A stretch of 64,000 nt of DNA from Nipponacmea schrenckii. Taxonomy: Eukaryota; Mollusca; Gastropoda; Lottiidae. Shown here piece after piece: positions 34,940 through 49,200 of the stretch; positions within the stretch are counted from its first letter, which is position 1, and the number at the start of each line of letters is the position of its first letter. The stretch is from NCBI GenBank assembly GCA_030562195.1, contig CM060202.1, forward strand, positions 14,694,001-14,758,000. Direction: 5' to 3'. The translations under genes were made by a program, and so were the position numbers. The notes under the pieces are model-generated. The model was not told the DNA's origin and did no database searches. It saw only the letters and a program-made list of their open reading frames with translations.

Positions 34940-37900
34940 ATGCGAAAAATAACCCATTGGTTTACTTGGGTTGTGTGTTTACTTCCTGTATTGCGGTAAG
35001 TACATTATACTAACTGCGGAATTTTTGAGACATATTGCTAACTTAAGGTCAAGTCTGAGCTATTGAAGACTGCAGGAGACATAAAGGATCATGTTGCTAG
35101 CACAGCAGCATTATCAGTCATTTTCATTTTTCACCAGATTACTGAATTGTTCATATATCAATCATTTACAAGATTACCGGAGTTCCGAGTGACAAGTATA
35201 TACATGTATATATTCCGAAATTTGTCAGCCATACAACTTACAAATATAACTTTTAGCAATTATTTTTACGGGTCCTAACTGTCATATCTATCACACAGAA
35301 CTTAAAAAGTGCTTTTTCATGTCGCCCCACCAAACCGCACCATATATTATGTCTACCTTAGCAAGGCATAAATTGAGCCCTGCAGGGTATCAATATACAA
35401 ATGTAAATTTCGAGATAAAAAAAGAAGGTAAAACTCTATCCTTCGGCTGTGTACCGTGTGGAGCACAGGGATATGGTATATTATCTGGCCATGTCAAGAT
35501 GGACTCATTAATGGTTCGACATTCAAAGGCTGGTTCTGGATGTGGCGAATCACAAACGACGAAGGCACTAGTCCCAATTTTTGTCAGTCTGAATGAATGG
35601 TTTTAAGTAATATTTTTTTTTAGTTATTTATGGAATTTGTTACCGGTTTGTTTATTTTTATTCTATATTTCGCTTGAGACACTTTCTAAACGCCCACATT
35701 GAAATGAAATATCATGTGAACTTTAGAATAAGGAAGGACTAATGTATATTTACCATAATCTGTGTTTTGACAAAGGCTGGGGACACGCACACCTCTGGAC
35801 CACCACTCAATCTTTTGTTTTCCAACAATACTTTAAATGTTAAGATAAAAACTGCCCCATTCTCCAGTTTACCAAATAGTTTCAACAAAGATGATATAAA
35901 ATTGTGCAATCGTGATCAACGGCGATAAAAGCTTTCTTTAATCTTTCTATTGATCTACAGTTTTATGCTTTTAAACATCAATGTTTAACTGTATTAGAGT
36001 ATGTTCATATTCTGACACTGTAAAATATCTGTTCGTCTTTATAGCATGCAATTTCTGCTTAAATAAATCCTTTATATAATACAGTATATATTGGATGGCA
36101 GCTCCAATTCTAAGTTTCAAAGATAGCTCACCAGACAAGGTAATAAATTGGGCAATAACTCAAAAAACATTGAAAATTGTTATTAGTGCCATTGTTCACA
36201 CCCATGTTATATCAAAATCTATTGAAAATTGCAGCTTCACTTGCAATCATAATACAATTTTGACGCGATTTTAGTAAGTCAAGGGCAATATCTCAAAAAC
36301 TGTTCATGCAAAATCGTAAATTTATATCTTTCCCGCCTTGGTATCAATTCCAATGCTCACACCAAGTTTCATCAAAATTCAGTGAAAAATTCGAACTTGA
36401 CCGCCGCTTTATCAATTTCAATGCTTGCTCACACAAGGTTTCATTAAAATTCATTGAAAAATGTAACTTCTATTGTGTCTACAACAAATAAATAGGTAGG
36501 GGCAGTAACTCAAAAACTGTTCTCGAAAAATCATCAAAATTGAACTTAACCGCTGTCTTATAAATTCCAATGCTCACACCAAGTTTCATTAAAATTCATT
36601 GAAAATTGTAGGTTCTATAGTGTTTACAACAAATGTTGACAGACATTGGCAACTACAATATACGTCCACAAATTCAAGTGGTGGTATAAAACAATTCGAA
36701 CATGAAATGTGGAACGTATATTGTCGTCACCTTCGTCCATCCGTCCGTCCACAAGTGCTCGTAAACACAATTCATAACGGATTCTGACGTTACTTTGTGT
36801 GAGTGTTCGTAATCACCTATTAAAAAGTTTAAAAAGGGAAATCGAAAATAAATTAGTATGAGTTATTGCCCTTGTTCAATTTTAGCTTGTTAATACAGGA
36901 TGAACCTTATCGAAAATCAGATTTAATCGAAAAATATTAAGTATCAGTATTGCAATTGATTTTGAAAACATGTCCAATTTTTGGCTCGTAAATACTCCAG
37001 AAGGCACGATTTCTTCATTGGATGAACCCTATTGAAAATTAAATTTATCGAAAAATATTTAATGAGTTATTGCCTTGTTAGAAGGTACAATTGTTGACAG
37101 ATTTTGATGAAGTATTGTAAATGTATCACCCAGAAAATCTGCAACAACCTTACATTCCTGCTGAGATGCCAGAATAACAACATTTTACCCAAATCTCTTA
37201 TTTGTATGTCATTTAAGCTCCCAGCTTATGTTATTGTTATGCACATAGTTTATATACAGGCTTCACTCTTTTTGATTTTAGTTTTGTTCACCTGATGACG
37301 ACATTGTAATTGTTGAAACATTGTGTATTATTGTATTAAACTGAGGAGTAATATACCATAAAAACTGTGTTCATTATTCATGTGCTTCCTACCCCTAAAT
37401 GTCGCTTGAGGATTATCAGAAAATAAGTGTATGACTGGGGGTTGAATATATTATTCCAGGGGTTGTTAATGTACTGTCAAACTCAATTTAGCAAGAACAT
37501 AAAATATTAGTTCCCAAGAATGGTCAATATATTTTAAGTATATATTCATCAGTGAACTAACCTGGTGTCATAATGTAACAGAATCCATTAAAATCTGGAA
37601 AACTTACAAAACTTAGTCATTTTTTAAAAACGCTTGATTAATTTATTTAGCGTTCTAAAATAACTACATGCATCTCTATGGATACTTACTTAGTTTTTTG
37701 GATATTCATTTTTTTTATTTATGGCAGTAGGTATATTCACCGATGAATAGAGTTGGCCAAGTTTGAAATTGTATGTTCATTATAAGACTTATTATGCCTT
37801 TAAAACCCATTCGTTTATTTGCTCGTAAACACTCTAGTAGGCACAATTCTTGACAGATTTTTACGAAGCTGAATAGTTTATAATCACACAAGGATGAACC

Positions 37901-40900
37901 GTGGGCGTATATTACCTAGCCTGGCAAGCTATCTATGAATTCAATATGGTCTTAAAAACGATCAAATAAACATATGACTGTATGATTAAATCCATCCCAT
38001 TAGTTTTTAAGCTTGTAGTCATTGAGGTGCAGTACTATGGAAAAATAGCATGAAGGAGTCATGAAAACTCGAAAATCGATATTAAAGATATGAACTCATA
38101 TTCCCAGACCCCACCCCACCTCCACACTTCGAATATTCCATGTTTGAAGGAACTGAAACCGACTTATGAATTCATTTTGTTATGTCGAAACCACATCAGC
38201 ATTGCAATACGTGTACATGTTCTTTGTTTCAGATTGTGTGTTATACAGTGTACATCTAAATGGCAGAGTTCTGCTGGTCAGAATACATCCGAATTGTTAG
38301 ACCGTTTACTACAGGGTTATGACAAGCGCCTTCGACCAGGTTTTGGAGGCATGTAACTCTTTAATTACCTATTATCATAACAAAACTATTTAATATATAT
38401 TTAATTCACTAATGTGTACAGACCTAGAGTCGAAAAGACACTCAATGGAAATAGGTCATAAACTGCATATTCTGTTATTTTCTTATTTTACTTTGGATCA
38501 TATAATGGTGTTAGTCAATATTTATGATTAGCTTTTAGTTGCTATGCTATGAACAAAATTCCTTATGGTTTATATTAAGTTTTATATTATGTCTCATAAC
38601 TCGATCCAGTAGGCTTACCTCGCCTGATATAATTTCGAAGATTCATCTTCAAGCAATCAATTTCTTTGCGCTATACGTAAGGATAATAACGTCTAGAGAA
38701 AGGCTCTCAACTTTGAAATGATTAGATAATACCTTTCGGTGTCTTCAAATCTGCCATAAATGTTTTAATATACTATCTTTTAGAAGGTATTTTAAAGTTC
38801 AGACAAAGTTAAGAGACCCTTGTTGCCTTTTAGAAAATATTTCATTTATTTCAACTCTTTGAAATTTTATTGAAGAACTGTATCAAGCCTTTTGTCTAGA
38901 ATAATGTACTTTTGTCGTAGTCGAAATTGAGCATTAAATTGAAATAAAGAGAAAAGTAAAGGATATTATACCACTATAGTCTGGGTAATTTAATTACAAA
39001 TGATTAGTATGTTCTAGACTAATATTATCGTCAAGATTATTTGCCTTATTAATTTGATTAGACCGACCTTAAGTAGAGATATGGCAAGTGATATGAACGC
39101 CTTCTGTATTACTGTATATTTAGTTAGGATGATTCTATTGTATTTTGGAATGTGACCAGGACAATGAGTGTATATAAGATTCGTTAGTGACCTTATTTTC
39201 CCGTATGCTCCAAGACACATATTGGCAATATAATATATTTTCCTCATTTGTTAAATAATAATTTATTTCAAGGGATTTAAAGACTTTTCTAGAATCTTCA
39301 TAAGGTATATCTTCCATTTGAGAACTTCTGTTTTCCCAGTTTCGCATCTAAGGTTCATGTCGCTCAAGCAAAGTCTTAAGAAGTTACGATATGTTGTGTC
39401 TTTAGGAGGTTTTGAACACAGGTTTTGAAAACAGGAAGTAGACTTCAGCAGATAGCCAAGGTCAATAACTTATGACATTGTTAAGATGAAGGTCAACAAA
39501 CATCAAGATATAAGACATCAAATATTCCAAATGTACAGGACTATCCGGAACCGGGCGTCGAACATCAAATATGAAAATATAAATAGGTAGCCAAGGCCAA
39601 TATCTTATGACCATCAAGAGGTCAAGGGAAAGAAAGGTCAAGATCAAAATTTGAAAATATAGAAATATATTTTATGAAGTATAAATCTGAAAGAACTGCC
39701 CTATTAAGACAAACTGGCTTATTAAATGAGGTAATAGTGTGTTAATATCGATTTAAGTAATGATCAATTTCACCCGGATATGCCACGCCCATTTAAATTT
39801 GTTTGTCATATTTGAAATTATTTTTAAAATTTCAAGTAGTGTTCCAAATTACAAGCATTTAGATCAAATACATCTAAAGATATACATACATCCACCTGAA
39901 GGAAGCGAAAATATAGTAAAATCTACATATCTACATAATAACCTTTTTTATAGATACCATTAGAAGGAGCTTGAAAATCACATTACGAATTCGGAAAAAA
40001 TAACCCTTTAGGTCAATAAGCTCACGTGTTAAAGCAGTCCAAAATTACGAATTAGGTTCTTTTCGGACAGTTATAAAACCGGAAGTAGATGTCGGAGGTC
40101 AAATGTCAGAGTATAAACCAATAGCCAAAAGGTCTGCAAATAAGCCTCCAAACTTCGAAAAAAATCTTCCGGATGTTGCAAATATGCAAATTAAAAAATC
40201 GTTTTCTGTTGTGTTTGTCGCAATAGACTGAAGCTTCAAAACATGACAACACACAAATCGAAATTAACCCTGATGTCCCATTTTGAGTTTTACAAAACGC
40301 AGCATTTCAATATGGTTTTCCGGTCTAAATTTTTGCTTCAAATCGGCTGTAGAATATCAATTAATACTGATCAGCAAATGTTTTGTTGACATACATCAAT
40401 TATACCAGAAGTATTTCAACCGGAAGTTAAAATAAATTCTCTGTGTAAACCGGATGTGATGCAAAAATGATAACTATAGTCTTTCTTTACATCCAGAATT
40501 TCAAACCAATCGGACAAAAAACAGCAAAATGGAAAAAAACTCAAAAATCTCAAAAGAGTGTGCTACAAATTTTCGAAATTTGAAAATTTTTAACTGATTT
40601 CATAAAAGATATTTTTTGTATATTCCAAAATTGAAAACCTGAAGAAAATCGAGGGAAAAATTTGAAATCTAGAGACAATTTTCAATTTTTTGCACATGTT
40701 GTAAATACTTACACAGCACAAGTTCTACAGATGAAGAAGAATTGTTGCAGCTAAAGAAGCTTAAGCTGTGTGGACAAATAGAAAAAAAAAAGAATGAACA
40801 TTTCCAAACAAATTGCGTAAAGCAAACTGGTCTACCAATTTTTTTTTTATACAGATTGGTAAAATAGGTGTTCGGTAACCTCGTCAAGGGAAATTACGTG

Positions 40901-43900
40901 TACCTGTTTCGTCTTGGACAAAATAACTTACGCCCGTATTATTGTGACTAAAATAGCTTGTGTCCGTATTACTGTGAACATATTTCCGGTGACCAGCTTA
41001 CCTATATCCATATCACATACTCACTTCCTGGATCACATACGCCCTCAAATTTTTTGGGTTCTATATTGTAATTGCCCTGTCGGCCTATTCGTCCGTTTAG
41101 ATTTGGCGCTCACTCTGCAGACTATAATTCTATATTTTGTACAATTTGCTTCCGGGTTTAATTTTTAACGTTAGTAAATTTTTGTCGAAAATTCGATATT
41201 TAGTCGAAAACTGATCAGATTTACCAAAAAATTTCAAAGAATTCAAAATCTTTCTTTTTTTAATTTGTGGGCCAATGTCATTATAAAATGTTCCCTATTG
41301 ACTGTCGTGATGATTTTTCCAAATCGTGTTCAACTTGACGTTTCGCTCTTATAGGGTATATTATGCAACTCTTGCTCATAGTTTCTTTTGATTTTTATTT
41401 TGTGGGTCGATATCATTATGAAGATAATCGATTTTACCGAAATATTGTGTTCTTTTTTAATCTAGTACATGTATTCTCAAGCTCATGCTCACTGATTGGC
41501 CTATAACTCTTAAATTTTATAAATGATTGTTTCATGATGAAAACAATGATCCTCATACTATGGGTATCTGTTGTGATATTGAAATGTTCAGTTAAATTAA
41601 AGCTTATTGCATTGCGAAAAGAAAAGATGACAAATGAAGACAAACTATCATCAGATGCAAAGTATGCGCGTATTCAGCATATAGTGTACTGGAATTAGTT
41701 ATAATAACACATCTGTTTTAATATGTTCTATTGACAGGCTTACCAACTCGAGTTAAAACCGATATTATGGTTAGAAGTATGGGTCCAATATCGGAGAAGA
41801 AAATGGTAATACTAATTATTTTTCACTATTAGGCATGATTTTGATTCTACTTTAGATTTAAATAAATCATGTAGTATATCACAGGGTTCCAAAGGGGAAT
41901 AATACTGATCACAAGCATTTATGCACAATTTGTGGCTTCTCTTTTTTCTGCTCTGTGGTTTGTTTAGAGCAATGATATTGACTTTATAAAGACGATAATG
42001 ATTTTTAGTATTGACTTTTTATTCTCATTTCGTTTTTATATCCTTAATCGGGATAATGTAATGACTGACTTGTTGATCCTTTCAAAAGCTGGGATGTAAA
42101 CATGACTTTAACTTCTCACGCAAACAACACATCAAGACTATTTCGTCTAATCCTTCACGTCGGTAACAAAACGGTGAACATAAAACACACATGCACTACG
42201 AACATCTTGATATCGTAGATTAATCCACGGTAATATATATATTCCTGAAACAGTTTAAATAAGAGATACATTCGTCTAAATATTTGCTGTTATCGCCTGA
42301 AAGAGCCCTATTTAAGCTTGTTTTAAGTAATGCTCAAGTATATGTATTGACGGCTATTATGAAGTTATGCTAAAGTTTATGGTGGTATTACTTTGAATAA
42401 TGGTCTTCATTAAATTAATTTATTTTTCACCAATCATTCATCTTCACCTCCAGAAAAAAAAATGATTCAATTTTCAATTAGTGCAAATTTTATTATAGAT
42501 GGATTTACATTTAAAAATACCCACCATAATTTCAAAGGTAAACAAAATACTTACTAATGTTAACTTTTTTCCAGGCTTACTCTATGGACTGTTATTTTAG
42601 ACAGTATTGGACTGATCAACGACTATCTTTCAATGCTAGTGTTGAACCGATTGACCAAGTTACACTAAACGTTAAGATGCTAAATAGAATATGGTTTCCA
42701 GACACTGTTTTTTTAAATGGTGGTCATTCGTATGTACATATGATTACGTCCCCTAATAAATTCGTGAGACTGTCAGCAAACGGAAGTGTTTATTTATCAC
42801 AAAGGTACGAAAATTAATTGAATAGTTTTTAGCACAATATTTAACAATATCACAACGGCAACGAGAACTTTGTATCGTCACAATATTATAAATTTTTTGA
42901 TTTCCAAAACTTAATGTATAGATATTTTCGATATACTACTTTTTAATTTATATATTTATTTTCAGACTAACTATAAAAGCAACTTGTCCGATGCATTTAG
43001 AAAAATTTCCTATGGATTCTCAGAAGTGTCCTTTATTTGTTGCAAGTTGTAAGTATATTATTTTACTGCAACTGTCATGTATTACAACGTTGTTCCAACT
43101 TTCACTGGTTTAAAGTCATGTAAGCATCATAATTCGAATGACGTATATGTATATTGGATAGGCTGCATATTAATGTTCCTGACAAAATATATGTTTAATG
43201 CATACAAAAATTTCACTAACATTGTGTGGCTCGTGGTATAAATCATTAATAGCAGGTGAAGATTTTAAAGTAAATTGAGCTATTTTTCTGTTTCTAATAT
43301 GGTTTCATTTGACAAATTCTTGCAGTTGCCTATGGTTCATCTGATGTATTTTATGAATGGAGATATGGTGATCTAAAGGCAGTGTCTATAGCAGGGGGTA
43401 TGACCATGTCACAATTTGATCTCATCAATATAGAGGCTGGCCATTTCATAGAAATCTTCAAGGGTGGTAGGTGTTGTCTCTTTAAGAACTTACATTTGTT
43501 GATTTGAGCTCATGAGTCATTAGGCCACAGATTAAGTTGTTGCTTAGAGTCAACATAAAAACGATACAAATTTTGATTAACATTTACCGGGATATGCCAC
43601 AGACTGGACACAGACTGGTAATTCATTTGCCATTTGTTTCTATGTTAAATCATGAAATTTTACCTTCTATGACTCTTGCCAGACATCTCGTTGAAAGCGT
43701 TCAAATTTGTCACATCACAGCTAGTTTCGAACCAAAATTTCAATATATCACATGACCAAGAAAATCTTGAGCTTGTCAGAATGAAAATAGACCACTACAT
43801 TTCATCGACATCCGCTTTGAATGCCACTGCCATTTTGCACGCCAACATTATAATGTGGTTCGATATTGGCGATTTTTCAATGAACGGTTTTTGGGTTGTT

Positions 43901-45407
43901 GCTCTTGACGTAAAAAAACGTGTGGAAATTTGCTTGTGGATTACAGTTTTCGTCTGATTTGAATGAAATTTGGTGTATCCGTGTATATTAAAGGGATCTT
44001 GGTTTCGAAGCCTAAATAATGTTGGAGTTTCAACCTTTGTTTTAAATGGAAAATACTTTAAGGTGGGAGTATCCTGCTAGGCAACAACGTGTTGATTATC
44101 CTACCACATATCTTAAAACCGCACAAAATCTGAAGACGGTGCAATTTCACTTAATTCCAAATCAAGACTAAAAATTAGTCAAAAAAGGGATGGAGAAATA
44201 CATGTGTCAGAGTCTAAATATTTGTGTACCATTACTTGGTTTATAAATAGGTTGCTTCCCTTGAATTATATTTATACGTTTCAATATAACTTCAATTTTC
44301 TTTCAGTTCCACATTCCATTGTGTCGGTTAATTTTCATCTACGAAGACACACTGGGTATTTTCTTATTCAAGTTTATTTACCATGTTGTTTGTTGGTTGT
44401 TTTATCCTGGGTATCTTTCTGGATTAATAGGGAGGCTGCTTCAGATAGAATTGCACTCGGTATGACAATTTCTAAACATCAGACACATTCAAACCTCTTT
44501 CAAATTTAAGCGATGCATTCTGTGCTATTGTGCAAGCAATTGTGTTACTACAATAATATCCATTATATTCATATTATTGGAGCTTTTCGGAGCTTTATGA
44601 ACAAAGACAGTTTTCAAAAATTTTTATTACAGGAACAACAACAGTGTTAACCATGACATTTCTAGCATTGGATAGTCGAGATGATTTGCCTCGTGTATCG
44701 TACAGTACGGCATTGGACGTGTACGTTGCAATGTGTTTCTTGTTCGTATTTGCATCAATAGTTCAATTTGCTGGAGTTCATCATTTTACAAAATATGGTA
44801 TCGCAGAAAAACAAGAAGGCTATGCTTTGAGTGATGAAAGTGACGAAGAAGAGAAGGTTATCTATATTTTAACTAGTTTATTTGTCAAAACTGGAGCGGA
44901 TATATTTCCATTAAATTTCATTTTCAATTTTCTTTACACCAAGCTCATAAAGTTCGATCTTGATAAAATTCGAGATATTGTCATTCATTTAAACCTGTAA
45001 TTGCTACAGATTTTCACATAACTGTCAAGTTGGTTCTTCAATTTGGTGCCAACCCACGCTGAACAAGTAACCGTCATCGTAAACTGATAGATCCTTAATG
45101 GAACTGACTAAAAATATTACTTTTTTTTTTACTACAGATTGAAATTCAAAACAGTTACCAGCACAATCAGCATATAAGAAGAACGTCGTCAATAGCTAAG
45201 CATGGTTTTTGTTCAGTTTGTGTCCAATGTTTCGGGAAATTTCTTAAGTGCTTAATGAACACAAGACATAATAAGTTTCAAAGACACGTTCGAAATGCAC
45301 TAGGATTAAACAGTGTCAGCAAAATAGATAAAGTCTCACGGATTTTATTTCCTGTTGCATTTACAACATTAAATATTGTTTATTGGGTGTCCTATTTGAC
45401 ACACTAA
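34940..45407 (+). CDS. Cys-loop ligand-gated channel subunit, GABA-A receptor class
   Basis: Exons: 34940-34995, 38233-38348, 41738-41805, 42575-42804, 42966-43048, 43326-43466, 44307-44459, 44633-44856, 45138-45407; together 1341 nt, 446 aa, all phases matching. Exon 1 encodes a signal peptide ([19 protein letters not shown]). The extracellular domain has [32 protein letters not shown], the [11 protein letters not shown] loop and a Cys-loop at C164-C178 (13 residues between). M1 lies about 249-271. M2 starts [18 protein letters not shown]3 is about 310-331. A short M3-M4 loop with an acidic patch (SDESDEEE) follows, then M4 about 422-443 ([17 protein letters not shown]). The pore mouth reads Ser277-Asp278-Arg279, where GABA and glycine anion channels have Pro-Ala-Arg; the 2' residue is Ala and 9' is Leu. 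Intron 2 uses a GC donor. Closest in feel to invertebrate GRD-like or alpha-type subunits. The partner subunit and ligand are inferred only. Confidence 0.92.
36090..36830 (+). repeat. hairpin-capped monomer repeat element, diverged copy in intron 1 of the channel gene
   Basis: Same phrases as the copy at 19918 (AAGTCAAGGGCAATATCT, TCCAATGCTCACACCAAG, AAAATTGTAG), fewer monomers, and a right end with ATATACGTCCACAAATTC and then GTGGTATAAA. The cap is decayed and the left end is less clear than in the other copies. Confidence 0.65.
37084..37350 (+). mobile_element. possible Penelope-like element fragment
   Basis: A short frame at 37104-37295 contains [17 protein letters not shown], which resembles the N-terminal part of Penelope-like reverse transcriptases from memory. 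It is followed by CCTGATGACGACATTG...GTTGAAACATTG, like the terminal regions of such elements. Evidence is thin and I see no duplication at the ends. Confidence 0.3.
39420..40560 (+). repeat. dispersed repeat with CGGAAGT phrases, in intron 2 of the channel gene
   Basis: It contains TAGCCAAGGTCAATAACTTA at 39456, repeated in changed form about 130 bases later. Further on come TATAAAACCGGAAGTAGATG, CCGGATGTTGC, ACCGGAAGTTAA and TCCAGAATTTCAAACCAATC. These match the order of phrases in the intron repeats at 12148-13190. Diverged and non-coding. Confidence 0.5.
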
Positions 45408-45748
45408 TTTGAAGCAAAATCGTTAACAAATATAAAATTTCACTTTTATATTCTTATTTACTGAAATTTGTCTATGAGGCATTTCTGCTTAGGTCGATGG
45501 AGGCACCCTAGCATCAGATCCGCCACAGTCATTTCACATTTGTAGCACTGCAATATGATGTTGGATTCATTTATAGTATGAACTATACGAACAACTGGAT
45601 GCAATGGATAATATCTCGGATCTGGCGGATGCCGCCAGTAGCCAGAGGACCTTGCTCTTCTCTGATCTAAGTTCATGTTAATAATATGTATCCTTTTGTT
45701 AATTTATTGTACTGATTTGTGTACCGTATATAAAAAAAAATATAACTG

Positions 45749-45754
45749 AATAAA
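45749..45754 (+). promoter_or_regulatory. polyadenylation signal of the channel gene
   Basis: AATAAA about 340 bases after the stop at 45405-45407, in an A/T-rich context. Confidence 0.5.
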
Positions 45755-46220
45755 TTTAATACTTTATTCTTTGTACTTTTTGTATTAATAATCGCCAATG
45801 ACACGTATGTGCCATGTGAGTATTCGTTTCATTGTTTTCAGTATTACTGGACCTATCTGTACTTTACGATATAGGTTAATGTGTCACAATTTTAAAGTCG
45901 TTAGATTCACAGAAAACGATTTGAAAATAAATTGAATACAATCAGGTGTTAGGGTGTAATATGTTCAAGCTTGGAAACGGATTTTGCAATTTCATTTGGA
46001 AATTAAAATTGATCAATTATTGTCACGTATTATGACTATGAAAATGACTATTATAGATTGATAAACCATGAGAACATATCATTTTTAATGAACGGAAAAG
46101 CATTAGAAAAACTACTAGCACTATAATACAGATTTTCAAATTCATACGTTAAAAAAATTTGAAATACCGACCGTATTCAGTACATAAGGTTCTACAATAC
46201 TTTCTTTTAAATACTAACAT

Positions 46221-49200
46221 CTAAGCAAAAAATCCATATAAAAATAGGAAGAATGCTAGAAGTATAATAGCGTTTAGGTTCAGAATAAAACCCCATGGCT
46301 TTTCAATCTTCAAAGAGTATGGAGCTTGTACTAGATTAGTAACATTTATATCTTTTTCTTCGTTGATTTCAAACTCGTCTACAAAATAGGAAGATAAAAA
46401 TGCTTAATGCGTTTGAAATAATTTTAGCGGAAAATGGAATTTTGGACTATATCTGTATGAAATATTAATTATTCAAAATCATTTCAATTAATTCAAGGCA
46501 TTCTAAAATTGGTTATGGTGATCCGTGGCTCATTGTTATTTTCGTAATACCAGGGAATGATCCCAACACAGATTGAGAGGACAAATTTCCCTCAGGTGTC
46601 CCAATGTCAGTGATGCAGGTCGGAGAGGTGGAGATGGTAAAAGCATCTCGTCTAGTCTAATGGAAAAAGATCCGTACACTACGTAGATGAAAGGCCGATA
46701 AATGAAAAGAGTTGTACACTGAATTAGTCATATTAGATATGACTATTATGTGAAGCCTAAAGGTCATGGTAAACTTACTTAAAAGAGATGCAGATTTTGG
46801 AACCTTTTCTATATCTTCTTTTTCATCTTCCTCCATCATCTTTCTCACACTCCAATATGTAAGTCCTCGAATCTGAAACGATTGTATTGAGAAAAGGGAT
46901 AGATGGCGACTTAACATCAACTAGTCTTTTGGAAAGATTATTAAATTGTTCCCGGTACAATCTATTTTAAAAAAAAATAAAGTGTATGTAAAAAGGACGA
47001 ATCCCAAACATAATTTACAAAAAAAGACGTCATCGAATCACTTGTTTTTAAGAATTGAAAATTAAGATGGTGGAAATTTACGGAATTGAATCATTAATGT
47101 AGGTGTATACATTTTAACTCACTTCACTCGTAGGTTGTGCTTCAGTACAATAGCTAACTATTAATGTAACTATACAAGTTATGACTATGATAAGACCAGA
47201 AAAATAAGTAAAATGAACTTTGGACACAATAATAGGTCGGGTATCTTCTTTACCACATCCCGGTGATGGAAACACGAAATCTAGAATCAAACGTATTATC
47301 CCTACTACTTGACCGCTTAATGTTCCCCAAAAGGCACCCTGAAATATTAAAAACATTACCAATATATAGGATATCTATGGACCGTTGAAAAGCTCTGTCC
47401 TATTTCCAAACCAAGGTGTCAGCAGGATGAGAAATATCACAATATAGTACTTATTTTCGATCGTTACGTGTAGAAATTATGTTCAAAAAAGTAAAAGTTA
47501 AGACACAGACACGTTATCGTCTGTAGCTTTGCGTAAACAGTACATGTATCCGTTTGTCTGGAGAATTATACCTACTGCTTCATTAACCCTTGGAACAAAA
47601 ATAGCTAATGTAAATATAGCACATATAGGTGGGGCAATGTATCCAGTTACTGCTTGAATATATATAAACAATTGACCCTCTTCATAACTCATTATTAAAG
47701 GAATCCATGCCAAACTAATGCCAACAAGAACAATAACGGCGATCCTAGAAAAATTGGAAAACCAGAATTAAAAAATGATATGATGATTACAATTGTGCAT
47801 TTCAATTAAAAAAAAAATCATAAACAATTAAATGAGCTCCGTTATACCCTGCTGCTTAAAAGTAATATAAACAAGTTGCCCAGTCTTTATATAAGTTAAG
47901 TTTAAAAAATACGAAGTACTGAACCCAGTCACCATATACACGACGACCCAAAAACGCTAAATGCTACAAACCTGCCGGCTAACAAAAGTTGTTTTTCAGA
48001 TGAGCTAGGCTTGATTCTTCTCCAGATATCCATTGTGAAAACTGTTGCTGCACTGTTGAAAATAGATGTGAGGGAACTCATTAACGCTGCTACCATGACA
48101 GCCATGAGTAACCCTCTCAGCCCTGTAATTAGAATTCAGTTGCTTGAAAAATGAGTCGAATGAGATTTGGTATATGAAACACATGAAAACAAGATCTGTG
48201 TACTTTTTAAACTATAATGAGTTGGACATACTCTATAGAGCAGTCCTTCGAATTATTTGAAATTCTTAATAATCACGTTCCTCTATAAGACTTACTACCA
48301 ACGTTAGTCACAAGAGCATACCTTTTCTAGATACCGTACTACAAAAGAGATACTATAAAAGAAATGACAAATATTGGATATTTAAGTGTATTTTAAGAAA
48401 ACTGATACTCATGAACTTTTACTCAATAGCCCTTATCATCTAAAGCGTACCTTTTCTGCCATAATTAAATCACAGGCTGTACAAGATCGACCGATTTTAA
48501 CCAAGCTTGTACGATTATCTGCTCAAAACTGAAATAGCGTGGTATAAAAGCTCCAGCACAGAGGAGATAGTTGTTAAAAAAGATAACGACCCCCAGGTTA
48601 AAAGATGCTTCCCATGTCAGATAAATGCAAATGTCCCTCTTTATCTGCAACTGATTAATTTTTATATTCGCCCTAAGAAAAGGTGCCTAATAGAGAGAAG
48701 CTAACATGTGAAACCTCGAATTTTGTTTACCTAATTTCATCTGTCAAATATCCTATACAATATTAAGGAGAAACTGGATATAATTTATTCACTCATTTTA
48801 GGGCTCATAGATCAGATATCAAAATAAAAAAGACAAGCCTGTTTTAATTGGACGACTAATTGTCAGAAGATCTTAACGTTGTACCAATTTAACGCATAGT
48901 GATTGACCTGTTAAGATGAAACTAGAAATTCTGTCGTGCTAGGAAAGTCCAGTGGATTAAGACACTTAATACAGCAATATTCAACATAATGCAGACATAG
49001 TGCACTCTGTTGTTCCATACTCTACCAGCACTCAAACAATTAAATTAGACTTTGCAATTCTAAGAGCCATAAAATGGAACGATCGAAACATAATTATGTT
49101 TAGAGAAGGGAACTGTATAAACATGTCTTACCTATAGGAGCCAACTCAAGTACCAGGGTTGGGTAGGCTATGTTAGAACAACCCACTGGATTACCACACA

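Noticed and set aside
35319..35606. 95-codon frame with several Gly and Cys
   Set aside because: Lies in intron 1 of the channel gene, has no splice sites that keep frame and matches nothing I know.
45458..45676. 72-codon minus-strand frame after the channel gene
   Set aside because: Overlaps the likely 3' untranslated region and has no recognisable features.
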